Shown here: positions 22,901 through 33,662 of the stretch, one piece after another
Layout: the number at the start of each line of letters is the position of its first letter
How positions within the stretch are numbered: position 1 is the stretch's first letter
Source of the DNA: Cheilinus undulatus
Lineage: Eukaryota > Chordata > Actinopteri > Labriformes > Labridae
Assembly: GCF_018320785.1 (NCBI RefSeq)
Contig: NC_054878.1
Location: forward strand, 43,871,023-43,935,022
Reading direction: 5' to 3'
DNA length: 64,000 nt
The notes under the pieces: model-generated
Seen by the model: the letters and a program-made list of their open reading frames with translations, nothing else
Told to the model about the DNA's origin: nothing
The model's database searches: none
Made by a program: the position numbers and the translations under genes

Positions 22901-25900
22901 CCTTGTTGTAGGTTGGTCGAACCGCTCCTTGGCAGGAGCATCCACACTTTGGTTTGTCAAGAACCTCTATAAACAATTAACCAAAGGTGGAAACCCCACT
23001 CTTGTATTAAATTAAATTAAACATACAATTCCTTCAAATTGTATTTATTTTTGTCGATCAATCTTTGCCTTCATTCGTTTTGATTCAATGCCTTTTTTTC
23101 TGAATTTTTTATAGTCAATGTGTACCCATTCATTAAAAGTTATGAGAAAAAAAGACGTTTCTCTCTTATTCTTTCTACGTCTTTTAGAGTATTTTATTCA
23201 TTAAATGTCTCAACAGCTGCCTCATCATGCCAAAGGCAAAAACCCCAAGAATGATCTTTAAAAAAGCATTTAATAACATTAATAGCATCGATATTTAATG
23301 GTCCCGGGTCATCGGGTGTTTCAGGTCTTAGCATCAGATACTCTCATCCTGGCAACCCAACTGGTGTTGATCAGTCCCCTGCTTGTGTCCAGGTAGACTT
23401 CATCCCTCTCCAGCCAAAGCCAACAGGATGCTATTTTGGTGGCTTCCAAAATTTCTTGACAGCTCTTCTCCTGTGCGGTACGCATATTCCCAAAAGCCCC
23501 AAGACTTGGTGTAGGGACTGGCCATATAGTACCAGTAGTCCATCTCCATGGGCTCACAGCAGGCCTTCCACCCATTTTGAAAATTTTTGTTCCATCCAAT
23601 CTTTGCAGGGGACAGTGAGTTCTAGCAACATCACTTGCTTGGCACATCAAGACCATATCTGGCCAGAGTGCGTGGGACAAGGATGTCCGGGAACCTCAGT
23701 TACCTCCCTTGGTCAACCAGGAGTTGCAAGTCTCTTGTAGAAGCCAGCAGAACCCCCTGGGCCATTGGGCCAGCTGGGACAAGGGTGACAGAGTGCTTTG
23801 CTGAGTGATGCTGCTTGCTGTGGCTGATACTAGTGCAGGCCAAGGTTATAATAGTTTTGGATTTTTCATTAGTTTTTACTTTTATTTTGTTTTCACTTTC
23901 TGTGTTCGATTTCAGTTTAGTTTTTATTCGTTCTGACTGCTGGTTTGTCAGTTTAGTTTTTGTTTTGCAAAAATGCTTTGTTTAAGTTTAGTTTTTATTA
24001 GTTTTAATTTTTAAGGATAGCACTCAGACAGCAGCTGAGGATGTGCTCTAATGATCCCTACCCTGGAGGGGGTTGGCAAGCCGGTGAGTCTGCCAGGCCC
24101 ATGACGAACATGGGATGACGTCATACATCGACTGCACTGAGAACATCAATCGACGTGGCTCTATCCTCCAGAATTCCACACAGGTGATCCTTCTGTTCCC
24201 CCCTGGTCCAGGCTCCCTTCTTTCGCATACTCGCCATATGGCTTCCTCCACCTCTGTGCACTTTTTCTTGGATAAGCTTCCCCTCTCTTTCCTTCTGACC
24301 CTGCTATAGCAAGGTCTTGGTCTTACAGCTAAGTCCCAACAAGTTCTTCAAAGTTTCTATTACCCCTAGTGCCACCAGGGCAGTCTCCCTGACCCCACTT
24401 TGACAAATACTGCATTACGTTTTACTTGGACCTCTGATGTTATGAAACAAAAACACATAGTGATTTTAGGAGAGTGCTAATCAGCACTGGCTATGTCAGA
24501 ATTCATTTTAATCTTTTAGTTCTTATGTTAATCGTCATAATCTGATTTATGACCCCACTACCACAGAGTAACTGTTATCAAGCCGGTCAGCTCACCTTCT
24601 CCTCTTCATTTGTTTTAGCTTCGTCTGTTTCACCTTCCTCCTTCACAGGAACACCTTTATCTGCTTCACCCTCCTTCACAGGAACACCTTTATCTGCTCC
24701 GCCCTCCTCCTTCACAACACCTGCACTAGGGACTGGACACAACAGATCAAAACAAAAAAAAAGATTACAATACAATTACCCCCTATTGAATTGTTGTTGA
24801 ATTGTAAGAATCGGAAATTTTTATGTATAGTGTGATACTTCTACACAGCAGTTTGGTAAATAATATTGATGATAAAGAGAAAATGTGTGGACAGTGTGGG
24901 GGCAATTAGCGTTAACTTCTGTTACTTTAAGCTAAATCAAACTTAAGAGTTCAATTTTGGGTGTATATATGGCCAACTGTTGAGAGGACCAAGGATGGAG
25001 CCCTGAGGAACCCCAAATAGGATTACAGTGAACAAAACAAACCATTCACCATCACATTCTTAGATTTCATGAATTTAAAATCAAGGGTTCACTTCCGTTC
25101 TCCCTCCATCCTTTTCAGAGAAGATCAGCACAGGTTACCATGGTAATGTGTGCAGGTATGAAGTATCATAGGGCTTTTTACCTGCCAAGTGAGCAGCATA
25201 TGTCCACAGGAAGGTGTTTTTTTTCATGCATGATTCGCAGATCATCTCCTGAAGCTCCACACAGTCTGGAACCTCTGACCCCAGGTGCTAAAAAAGCAAA
25301 AAATAAAACACATACGTGAGAACAGCAGTTAATAAATCTTGGGGGGCACTAGCTAATGACAGTGAAATGACACCTCAATACAAGACAACTTGTGACCATT
25401 AATGTGTTCATAGAGCCTGTCCAATATTTATGAAAAGCAGGAATCGTTCCTCTTTTTTGTTTAAATGTTGATAATTACAGCTTACAGCTCACAAAAATAA
25501 AAAAAAAAAGACCATTTTAAAATATTAGGATACAAGACACCAACCGAAAAAGAATTTATGATACAGAAATTTTGACCTTCTGGAAAATTACGTTAATTTA
25601 AGCACTCAGTACTTGGTCAGGGCTCCTTTGCATGGATTACTCATCAAAGTGATTTGGCACTGCGGGGATTTTATGAAGCTCATGTTGCTCTGAAAGCAGC
25701 TTTAAGCTTCTCTGGATTGTTGAGTCTGGTGTCTCTCATCTTCCTCTTGACAATACTCCAGAGATTCTCCACAGGGCTCAGGTCAGATCAGTTGTCTCGT
25801 CCGTCAAACACACAAGTATCTCCATAAAGCTTCCCAGCAGAATAAAGCATAAAGGTCTCTAAAATCTGGTAGATGGCTGACAGTGCTGACTCTGGATTTA

Positions 25901-28266
25901 AAGCACAGTGGACCAACAGCAGCAGATGACATGGCACCCCAAACCATCACTGACTGTTCGGAAATGAAAACACTGGACTTCAAGCACTGAAGAATTTGGG
26001 GCCTCTCTGCTCTTTCTGCTGACTCTGTGACCTTGATTTCTCAACTAGGAACACACCAGGAACATGGCACTTGTAGTCCATTTCCTGGACCTGTCTGTGT
26101 GGTGGCTCTTGATCCATTGATTCCAGTCTCAGTTCAGTTCTTGTGAAGTTCTTGAATCTGCTTTGTCTGGCAATCATCTGAAGGCTGAGCACATCCCTGT
26201 TGCTTGTGCTCCTTTTCTCACCACACTTTTCCCTTCTAGTCAACGTTCCATGAATCTGCTTTGATATAAAACATCCTGCTTTTTGAGCAGTGACCTTCTG
26301 TAGCTTACCCTCCTCATGGAGGGTGTCAATGATTGTCTTCTGGACATTTGTCAAATCAGCAGTCTTCCCCGTGATTGTGGTTATGTTCACTAAATCAGAG
26401 TGAGAAAAGTAACTAAAAAGAAACTGGACTTTTCAACAACATTCTGATATTTTGAGATAGTAATTTTAGATTTTCATGAGCTGTAAGCTGTAATCATCAA
26501 GATTTTATTTTTTAGTTTTATTCAAGGCAGCAAGGCACAACACGTCCGTTGTGCCTTGCTGCCTTGAATAAAACTACTAAAAAGGACATTTTGAGTGCTG
26601 ACACTTCTCTAACTCTAGTAAGTCTTTTGTCTGGCACCTTTAAAAAGTTTTTGTGCTTGGAGGGTGCTCCTTTTTTTGCTTTTTTGTGCACATATTTTTG
26701 TAAGAAAAGCCTGAAAAAGTGGTTTATGTATATGTCCCCTTTAAAGGTTACCACTTAATTTCGGAATGCCCAAAACAGATGTTAATGTGAAGTGTAAACT
26801 GGGTCTCAGAGAGTTGGTAGTCTCACCCTGCCATGGAGCCAGTCCTCACAAACCACACACTGAATCATCTCATCCTCCACCTGCAGAAACATCAGCCAAT
26901 CAGAGATAGGAAAGTTAGAAGAGCAAAGCAAAATCGAGATGTTTTGTTCTATAAACAGATGGATGAGTATGTGTCTCACCTGGTCATCTGGATCGGGGTA
27001 TGGTCGGCTGCAGGTGCAGTAAACTCCAAAGAAGTTGTGACTGTATTTATTCAGATGGTTGACGTCATCCTTTTCCTGAAACAAACATCTCACCTTTTAA
27101 TAATAAAATAACAATAACAATAAGCAGAAGAAGAATAATGCTGTTGTAACTCACGGGGAAGAGTTTACACGTCAGATCAGTGAACTTTTTATTTCCACAG
27201 TCGCAGCGAAAATTCCTAAAAAAGAAAAAAACAATAAGAATTCAGTTATCAAAAACTATTCAGAAATATTATGTCATACAGAAATAAAAGACTAATATCA
27301 ATATTGATCATTAATTATCAATTATTCAGTATTAAAAAAGGAGCTGACCTCTTGGTGTAAAGCTCGTAGAGGTCATGACCTTCATGACATTTGTATGAAC
27401 ACGCCAAGCACACGCCTGCTGCTTCACCTCCATGTGGTGTACATGTGTGACAGGCGTACAGAGCCTGCCGCTTCACGTAGCCCTGAAACATAAAAAGAAA
27501 GAAGATGAAGAGAAATGGAGCTTTAAATTTCCATGAAGAAAAGCTTGGATATTTTCAGGAATTTAAAGAAATAAGCAGCAGATGGCGCTGTTGTCCTTGT
27601 ATTGCAGCTTCACAGCATAGCCTGTCTTTTTCTTAAGGACTGACCTTTTTGTGAAGCTCTTGCATGAACTTTATTGAAATTAGGCATTTAACTGATACAA
27701 GGCCAATAGCACCGTATGATGTTTTCTCCAAACAATGTTAATGTTTCATTTGTTTGATTATGCTATTTATTTAACCAGACAAAGACCCAGTGAGATTGAG
27801 ATCTCTTTCACATGGGTGACCTGGCCAAGAGGTCACCAGCACACGTCATAATAACTAATACAAATTCAAGAGACACATGATAAATAAAATGTTAAAACAA
27901 ACAATAATTAAGAATTACAGCTAGATCACATTTTAAAGTGCAGGAGTAGGAATCACAATAACAACTTAAAAACACAAGCACTGTTCCATGGTCTCACGTT
28001 GTCTGTCATTTAAGATAGATTGAAAGTTTTCCAGTAAAATGAGTTCAGTTTCAAATCAGTCTGGAGAGTGTCAGCATGAAGAGAATGGCCCTAACAGACA
28101 GACGCAGACAAATGTGATCATGTACCTGAGGATATGAACAGTGATCAGAGTCGCTTCCTGCCAGCACAGCTGAAGCTTCTTCCTCCAACTCCTCATCCTC
28201 CTCAAGGACGTCCACCAGAGACACCGTCTGCTCCGTCTGCTCCTCCTCCTTTGTGTCTGACATCAT
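19946..28266 (-). CDS. ubr7: UBR7, UBR-box/PHD E3 ubiquitin ligase
   Basis: Eleven coding exons: 28266-28126, 27482-27349, 27215-27155, 27075-26980, 26880-26827, 25287-25182, 24732-24596, 22351-22187, 22026-21861, 20524-20463, 20035-19946. They sum to 1212 nt (403 residues; human about 425) and every phase closes. Order: acidic N-terminus with VSLVDVLEEDEELEEEASAV, UBR-type Cys/His zinc domain (about 50-112, including CSYKCHEGHDLYELYTKR), PHD finger (about 130-185, including RPYPDPDD and EMIQCVVCEDWLHGRHLG), a lysine/glutamate-rich linker, and a conserved C-terminus (WRTKLCTCNTCK, SDTVLAYEN, SELKDYLQRFASEGK, RRRRIDGSSFFST). UBR7 is known as a histone H2B ligase and chromatin factor. Exon 24732-24596 contains two tandem copies of ADKGVPVKE. 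The start could be either of two adjacent ATGs. Confidence 0.95.
20640..21830. repeat. 21-bp minisatellite in UBR7 intron
   Basis: About 1.2 kb of an imperfect 21-bp unit of the form atactcataggaacatgtgta, with many indels and single-base variants. It lies between UBR7 exons 22026-21861 and 20524-20463. Because the unit is a multiple of three, long open frames appear on both strands (CNTHRNM-like and THVPMSI-like peptides). They are by-products of the repeat. Confidence 0.85.
22620..24540. other. Long UBR7 intron, probably old mobile-element sequence
   Basis: This intron separates exons 24732-24596 and 22351-22187. Parts at 22625-22975 and 23320-23760 are GC-richer than the flanks and carry open frames of up to about 119 codons in both orientations. 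None has a domain I recognise. The segment 23840-24020 is an AT-rich dispersed repeat built of gtttagtttttatt units. I suspect decayed transposon sequence but cannot assign a family. Confidence 0.35.
25465..26500 (-). mobile_element. Tc1-like transposon, internally deleted, in UBR7 intron
   Basis: The ends match as inverted repeats. The left end has ttacagcttacagctca at about 25474-25491. The right end, inverted, reads the same at about 26476-26493. The minus-strand translation at 26390-25980 holds the transposase N-terminal part (KTADLTNVQKTIIDTLHEEG, REKCGEKRSTSNRD, QSRFKNF). C-terminal remnants near 25640-25790 match the NLWSIVKRKMRDT region. It lacks most of the catalytic core and is frameshifted. 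It belongs to the same family as the element at 41761-43064. Confidence 0.75.
26513..26576. repeat. Perfect 29-bp inverted repeat with 6-nt loop
   Basis: Arms at 26513-26541 and 26548-26576 are exact reverse complements; the loop is acgtcc. The arm core reads caaggcagcaaggcacaac. It lies in a UBR7 intron, about 15 bp beyond the right end of the Tc1-like element. The absence of any mismatch suggests recent origin or strong constraint. Confidence 0.9.
27745..28050 (-). repeat. Dispersed LINE 3'-UTR-like repeat in UBR7 intron 1
   Basis: Contains agtgagattgagatctcttt followed by gacctggccaagaggtcacc. This pattern is common in antisense 3' tails of fish non-LTR elements. There is no ORF. It lies between the first two UBR7 coding exons. 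Confidence 0.4.
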
Positions 28267-28480
28267 CTACCTGTTTGGAATAAATCATAACATCATCAAC
28301 CAGAGCGTTGAATGTTTCTAAGTTTGAGATCTCCCTCTCATTCTCTGCCCTTCTCTCTGAGTTCCCTCTGCATGCAGGTGTTTTTACAGTTGGATCGTAC
28401 AGATTTATCATTAAGAACACACAACATTATTGATATGATATAGTATTGGCAGATAATAGCTTATAAAGTGAATTATCAGA

Positions 28481-28680
28481 TGCCAGTTTAGCTCAGTGGG
28501 TAGAGGCATCCATAAGCAGAGACTTTAGCCCTCAGTGCACCGGACAGATTCCTGTTCGCAGCGCATGTTTGGTGCATGTCTTCCCCCACCCTTTCTCTCC
28601 ATATTTCCTGTCTCTTTTCAGCTGTCAAAGAAGGCAAAAGAAGGCAAAATGTCCTGAAAAGAGGGAATTATTGGTATCAG
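28481..28680 (+). mobile_element. tRNA-derived SINE
   Basis: Begins with a polymerase III A-box-like block, tagctcagtgggtagaggc, as in tRNA-derived SINEs. A degenerate B-box region lies at about 28550, followed by a pyrimidine-rich body (ctctccatatttcctgtctc) and a short repeated tail (aaaggcaaaagaaggc). It is not a tRNA gene: no acceptor or anticodon arms can be drawn. It lies in the UBR7 5' UTR intron. Confidence 0.65.
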
Positions 28681-29284
28681 CAGCAGATATGAAAGTTTCA
28701 GTCACTATTTAGGCTATAAAAATCTGCTTATATCAGCTATAATATTAACTGAATGACCAAGTAAATTAGTAGTTTTAGGCTGGACAAACAGACAAACATC
28801 AAATGAAGTCTTTTTCTTTATTTATGATCATTCCTTACACTTTAATGTATGTTTTAAGGACTAAAATGTTTATTTGGCCATCCTCAGACTTTGAATTGTG
28901 TGTTTTACAGACTGAAGTTTTAGGTCTGAACATTATTAAGATATCAGTAACAGCTAAAATTGATCCAATATTGTGCATCCCTGATTTTGATGCCATGGAA
29001 AATATTTTGATATCTTTTTTGTAAAGATAATTTTAAAAAGATCTTGGTACAATGTTACGTGCCGTGCATTACAAGACTCCAACTCTAAAGATTTTCCCTG
29101 TTTTTGAAAATTATCATTTCTACATCATCGTAGACATTTCAGTGTGAAAATTTTAGACATTACACCTCTAAAGGTGGGATTAATCAGCTCCACGCATATA
29201 AAATATTCAAGTAACATACTGGCAGATTGTGAAACTTGTGGTGTCAGTAAATTCTGCTTTACAAAAATTAAAGTTTCAAGATTA

Positions 29285-29520
29285 TTAAAGTCCACATTAC
29301 TACAAAAAACTTAATTTTAATCATGATTAATCAAGGTCCACATTACTACAACAAACTTAATTTTAATCATGATTAATTAAGGTCCACATTACTACACAAA
29401 ACTTTGTTTTAATCATGATTAATCAAGGTCCACATTACTACACCAAACTTTATGTTAATCATGATTAATTAAGGTCCACATTACTACAACAAACATCGTT
29501 TTAATCACAACTAATTAATC
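29285..29520. repeat. 46-bp tandem repeat, five copies
   Basis: The block tccacattactac recurs at 29291, 29337, 29383, 29429 and 29475, exactly 46 bp apart. Each unit contains a perfect palindrome of the form TTAATCATGATTAA or a close variant. It lies upstream of the UBR7 start codon, in the presumed 5' UTR intron. Confidence 0.9.
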
Positions 29521-30272
29521 ATTAATCATTTAATCACAATAAACTGTGTTTGCATATCAAATAGTTGAATCTTTATGCTTATCAAAGGGATGCAATTAAT
29601 CCCAATTACAGACAGAAATCCTGAGGTTCAGTGCGATTAAAAATTAAAATATTTTGACAGCTGCAAAAAAATAAATAAATAAATAAAAAATAAATACAAT
29701 CATCCTCAGATGGAACTTGGTGCCAACATTTGTCAGCTTGAGGGGAAAAAAATAAACAAAATAAATTATCATCAATCCCAATAATAATAATTTCAAATAA
29801 AACCATAGTATCAGAATAGTTTAATTATCATTTATTATGATTTTGATAATGATTATTATTGTCGTTTTTAATTGTTATTAATATTATTATTAATGAGTTA
29901 TGTCTACTCTACATATTAGTGACATTTTAAATACAGTCATACCTCAAACACTCACCACTGAGCTTCAGCACACCTTCATTAAAAAAAAAACATAAAAATT
30001 AATCGATGGATTTAATGAATAACTATTTTGTTCTTCATCAGGTAACCCACATCAGACAGGTATGACCAGGTGATTGAAAACACTCATAGTAAAAAGCAGA
30101 TCGTGAAACAATCACGAAATAAAACGTTTATAACACACAGGCGTCATTTAGCATCAGTTAGCACTGTTATTATCATTTAGCATTGATAGCATCAGTTAGC
30201 CTCTCTACTATAATGAACGGGAAATGAGGAGCTAGCGATGATAGCCGTGTTAGCGCCACCAGACGAACTCAC

Positions 30273-30420
30273 CTCTATGCCCTTTACCTTGACAGGAACG
30301 TTTCCACGGTAACAGCTGATAGAAACGCAGCCACTCAGCTGCTGAATGACAGTCAGTAAGCTGCTCTGTTTAATGCACACCCGTTCAAATCTTTGTACAC
30401 AAACCGCTAGCTGCTATCTG
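30273..30420 (-). other. ubr7: Probable UBR7 non-coding first exon
   Basis: On the minus strand, a strong donor (GGCATAGAG followed by GTGAGT) ends an exon at 30273. A matching acceptor (TTTATTCCAAACAG) lies just before the UBR7 ATG at about 28272. The exon has no upstream ATG that I could find. The 5' edge at about 30420 is a guess based on the nearby ETS-like site. Confidence 0.5.
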
Positions 30421-30861
30421 CTCTGATGACAACTTCCGGTGTATTTCCGCAGATCGTATTTGGCGGCACTATGGGGTTAAAGGTCACAAAATTAAAGAGA
30501 TAGTGGTACGTTTATTTAAGTATTAAAATACTTGAACTGACGTAATTATAAGGAGCTAAAAGGGAATCTCATATTTAAGTAAACCTATTTACTAAAGATA
30601 ATCTTTAATGGGGTTTCTTGTCTTAAAAACGTTTCAGAGATTTGCTTAATGGTTTTAACTCATTCTTACAGTTTTTCAGGATGGGTTTATTTTTTAGAAT
30701 GTAACCTGTATTTGTGAATTAAGAATTATCCAGGTGAAATCATAGTATTAAGAACATCTTTTTCTGTCATGGGTACGATACAACTTCTTCTTAAAGTTTA
30801 CGGAGGGCACTTGAAGGCAGCAGACGGTGCGTGATGACGACAGCGAAAGGCAGTCGTAAAG
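30400..30861. promoter_or_regulatory. Bidirectional UBR7/GON7 promoter region
   Basis: The two genes diverge from here. On the UBR7 side ACTTCCGG (30432-30439) is an ETS/GABP-type site. On the GON7 side the start codon sits inside AAGATGGCGGCGG, a YY1-type element that in many housekeeping genes overlaps the translation start. No TATA box is placed sensibly for either gene. Human UBR7 and GON7 have the same head-to-head arrangement. Confidence 0.55.
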
Positions 30862-31774
30862 ATGGCGGCGGTGTGTGTGTCAGCAGAGCTGACGTTTAGA
30901 GATGGACAGAGAGAGAAAATTAGCGTCAAAGTAGACAATAATCTGAAGTCTCTGATAAACGGAGTTCACGAGATGAACGAGAACGTGTCTAGACTTCTCA
31001 GTGAGCTGGTGGAGAGGGAGAAACTCGGCGGAGTCTGCGCAGATGGTGAGCTTTCCTGCTAAAGGCTAACACCATCAGATAATTGGTGTGCATGGGTGCT
31101 TTTAAACTACATGTGACTCTCCCGGTTTTACCTGTTGGAGTTAAAGGGCTGGTTTTGGAAATGTGAAACTTCCTTATTTAGCAAAAATCAATTACAGTGA
31201 GAGAACCAAGTCGCTCTCTTAAAGGGTAACAACTTAAGAGAATAACGACATATCTTAATTTGAAATATAAATCTCCAAATGACCAACAGTAATTACTCAG
31301 CTATTAAAAGAGCATCATGACATCAATTTAGTTAATTGTAGTATTTCAACAGGTCTCTAGACCAGTAGATGGTCACTGTTGGTGACATATCCATTCTTCT
31401 TCTAACACTTATCAGACATTTTGATGTATTGATGTCATTTTATCACGCATGTATTTATCAGAAAAATACCAAGCAAGCTTGTACACATTCAAATCTTATT
31501 GTTGAAATACATTTTTTCTGTTGTATTTACTTTTGTATTTAATGTTTTATTTCTGTACACTGAGAGCAAGGCTAACTGGAGTGATATACCTTGATTTGAA
31601 AGCATATTTCGCTGCTGATTCTGAGCACAAGGCCCCAGGTGATTACCTACCTTTGTCTATGTCACAGGTGAGGAGGATGACAGCGATGAAGATGAGGAAT
31701 CAGAGGAATCAGAGGAGCCTCCAAACTGCGAAAAACAGCCTCCAGTAAAACGCTGCAGAACCTCAAACTCCTGA
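30862..31774 (+). CDS. gon7: GON7 subunit of KEOPS (tRNA t6A) complex
   Basis: Two exons, 30862-31045 and 31668-31774 (phase 1), giving 96 residues; human GON7 has 100. The N-terminal half (LTFRDGQREKISVKVD, LKSLINGVHEMNENVSRLL) fits the small folded region that binds LAGE3. The C-terminal half is acidic and disordered (GEEDDSDEDEESEESEEP) and ends with a basic KRCRTSNS, like the human KRPKTPS end. KEOPS makes the t6A37 modification of ANN-decoding tRNAs. Identification rests on length, this architecture and its position beside UBR7, because the family is poorly conserved. A possible AATAAA lies at about 32253. Confidence 0.85.
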
Positions 31775-33045
31775 AGTCTTGTTGTGGGATGATATTCAGA
31801 CCATACTGTTGTAAATACTGAATCATTAACTGTAAAAAAAGGGATGCACAGATGCGTCGGTTTAACATCGGTATCAGCCAATATCTGCCCTGTTCACAAA
31901 CACTGGACATGTGACATTAACAGATATTAGTTACCAGTGTTTATCTGTTGTCTCCAATGAATTTCATGCTGCCATCCAGTAAGAGATTTTTTTTTTTTTA
32001 CATGGCAGAAGTGACCCTTTAGACAAACTGATTCGATTTAATGGTTCAATGTAGGAGTGTTGCACCAAAATAAGTGTAAAAAACCATCAGTATCAGTTAA
32101 AATATGTATCTTAAACATCAGTTTCAGCTCTTATTTTCACAATCAGTGCCTCTTTCTTTAAAGGTCATGAGTAAATGTGTGTGTTTGTAATCAACACCTG
32201 GTGTCAGGTGACCTTGGAGAACAGTCCAGGTGTGTCTGTGTTCACAGATAATTAATAAAACTATTTTATAAGCTCTGTTTCTTCTTTTACATCTGTCTTG
32301 CTCTCTTGGATAATTCTTTAATGCAGCATGTAGTGATGGGTAGGTGACGCCTCATGAAGCATTGGGGCTTTCTTTCCAATTAGGCTGGAAAAGATTTTCA
32401 GCACACTCTTTGGAAAATTGGTGTTATCTGGTGGTGTACTGAAATAAGAGCAGCCGTTTAAAAGTGGGTCGAAAGTATCAGCACATCATCTCATGCTTTC
32501 AATTTCAAATTCCTGCAATTAGAGTCGTATAATGCTGTGTGTCCCTTATCATTTCATAAAGAAAAATCTGTTTATCCAGAGCAGGATTCGATCCTGCTTC
32601 ATAAAATAAAGATACAGCCCACAAATAACACCTACTTTTTCCGGCATTTTTTGATTTTCTTTACATGCTCCTACAAGCATCAGCCAAGTTGCATGAATGC
32701 TTGTTATCTCTTTACCTCCTTTGGTTTGAGAATTGAGGGCCATATTACAGTTTTGTTGAAATCTGGATTAGCTCCTAGAGTTCCAGGTATAATCAGCCAA
32801 AAACACCTATTCAGGAATATCTCATTAAAATGAATGCTGTGTTTGGACCATCTGGCGTACAAGCACAAACAAGGTGTCTTTAGAAAGGAAACACTCTGAA
32901 GCTTTTCCCAGACTTACTGCAGCTGCTACTGGTATTTTGTAATACAACAATGAATATCTGAATTTGTATTGTGAAACAGAGGCCTGTAGACGACAGGGGG
33001 GTATTTGCTGAAAACTCAACTGGACCAAAGCATGAAGCCTTGCCT
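31775..33045. other. GON7 3' UTR and spacer
   Basis: The first 480 bp up to the attaataaaac near 32251 are probably GON7 3' UTR. The rest holds AT-rich sequence with short open frames that match nothing I know. A low-complexity T run lies at 31987-32000. Confidence 0.4.
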
Positions 33046-33654
33046 CATAGGGGGCAAATTCAAGGCCCGTGGGCCAAATCTGGCCCTTGGAACAGTTAAA
33101 TTCAGCCCACAAGATAATCTTATATTTCTATTCTAACTGGCCCATCAGTATGAGGTCTGCAGATTTCCTCAAGTATAAAAATGCAAACATATTCTTGATT
33201 ATTTAAGATATCCTTGTTAAGTCACAAAGTCTGAAAAAGTAAGGCGTAAGAATATTTAGATGAGAAGTCAGGAATGTGGGAAAAGAAATTTGTTTTAATT
33301 TCACATTTTCAATTTAGCATCTCATAATCGGGATTCTGACATTTAATTTCATACTTTGAGTATTTCAACTCATAATTTTGACTTATAATATTTTGAGCTT
33401 TCAGATTCATAATTCTAATTTTTAGGTAATATTTTGACCTTTCAACCAATAATTTTGTATTTTACCTCATATTTTCAACTCCAAACTTGGACTTCATAAT
33501 CCAAAGTTTGACCTTTTAAGTTTTTTTTTTTTCATATTTTATTACTGGTGAAATGAGGTTAACAGTTTCTGGTTGAAAAGGTGACCCTCTTAGGCCTTCA
33601 GGTTGACCTGAATCCATAATCCTGCCCCTGCTGTGATTGAGTTTGACACCCCTG
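33046..33654. mobile_element. hAT-type non-autonomous element with 8-bp target duplication
   Basis: The right end inverted reads CAGGGGTGTCAAACTC. The left end is a decayed version (CATAGGGGGCAAATTC) followed by the typical ggcccgtgggccaaatctgg. Flanks CCTTGCCT (33038-33045) and CCTTATCT (33655-33662) match at 6 of 8 bases. The interior is AT-rich and non-coding. Confidence 0.7.
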
Positions 33655-33662
33655 CCTTATCT

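Noticed and set aside
22625-23740. Possible gene of unknown function in a UBR7 intron
   Set aside because: Open frames occur on both strands, none is flanked by good splice sites or has a known domain, and the surroundings look like decayed repeats.
28481-28560. A tRNA gene
   Set aside because: It has an A-box but no clean B-box and no cloverleaf, and it is followed by a SINE body and tail.
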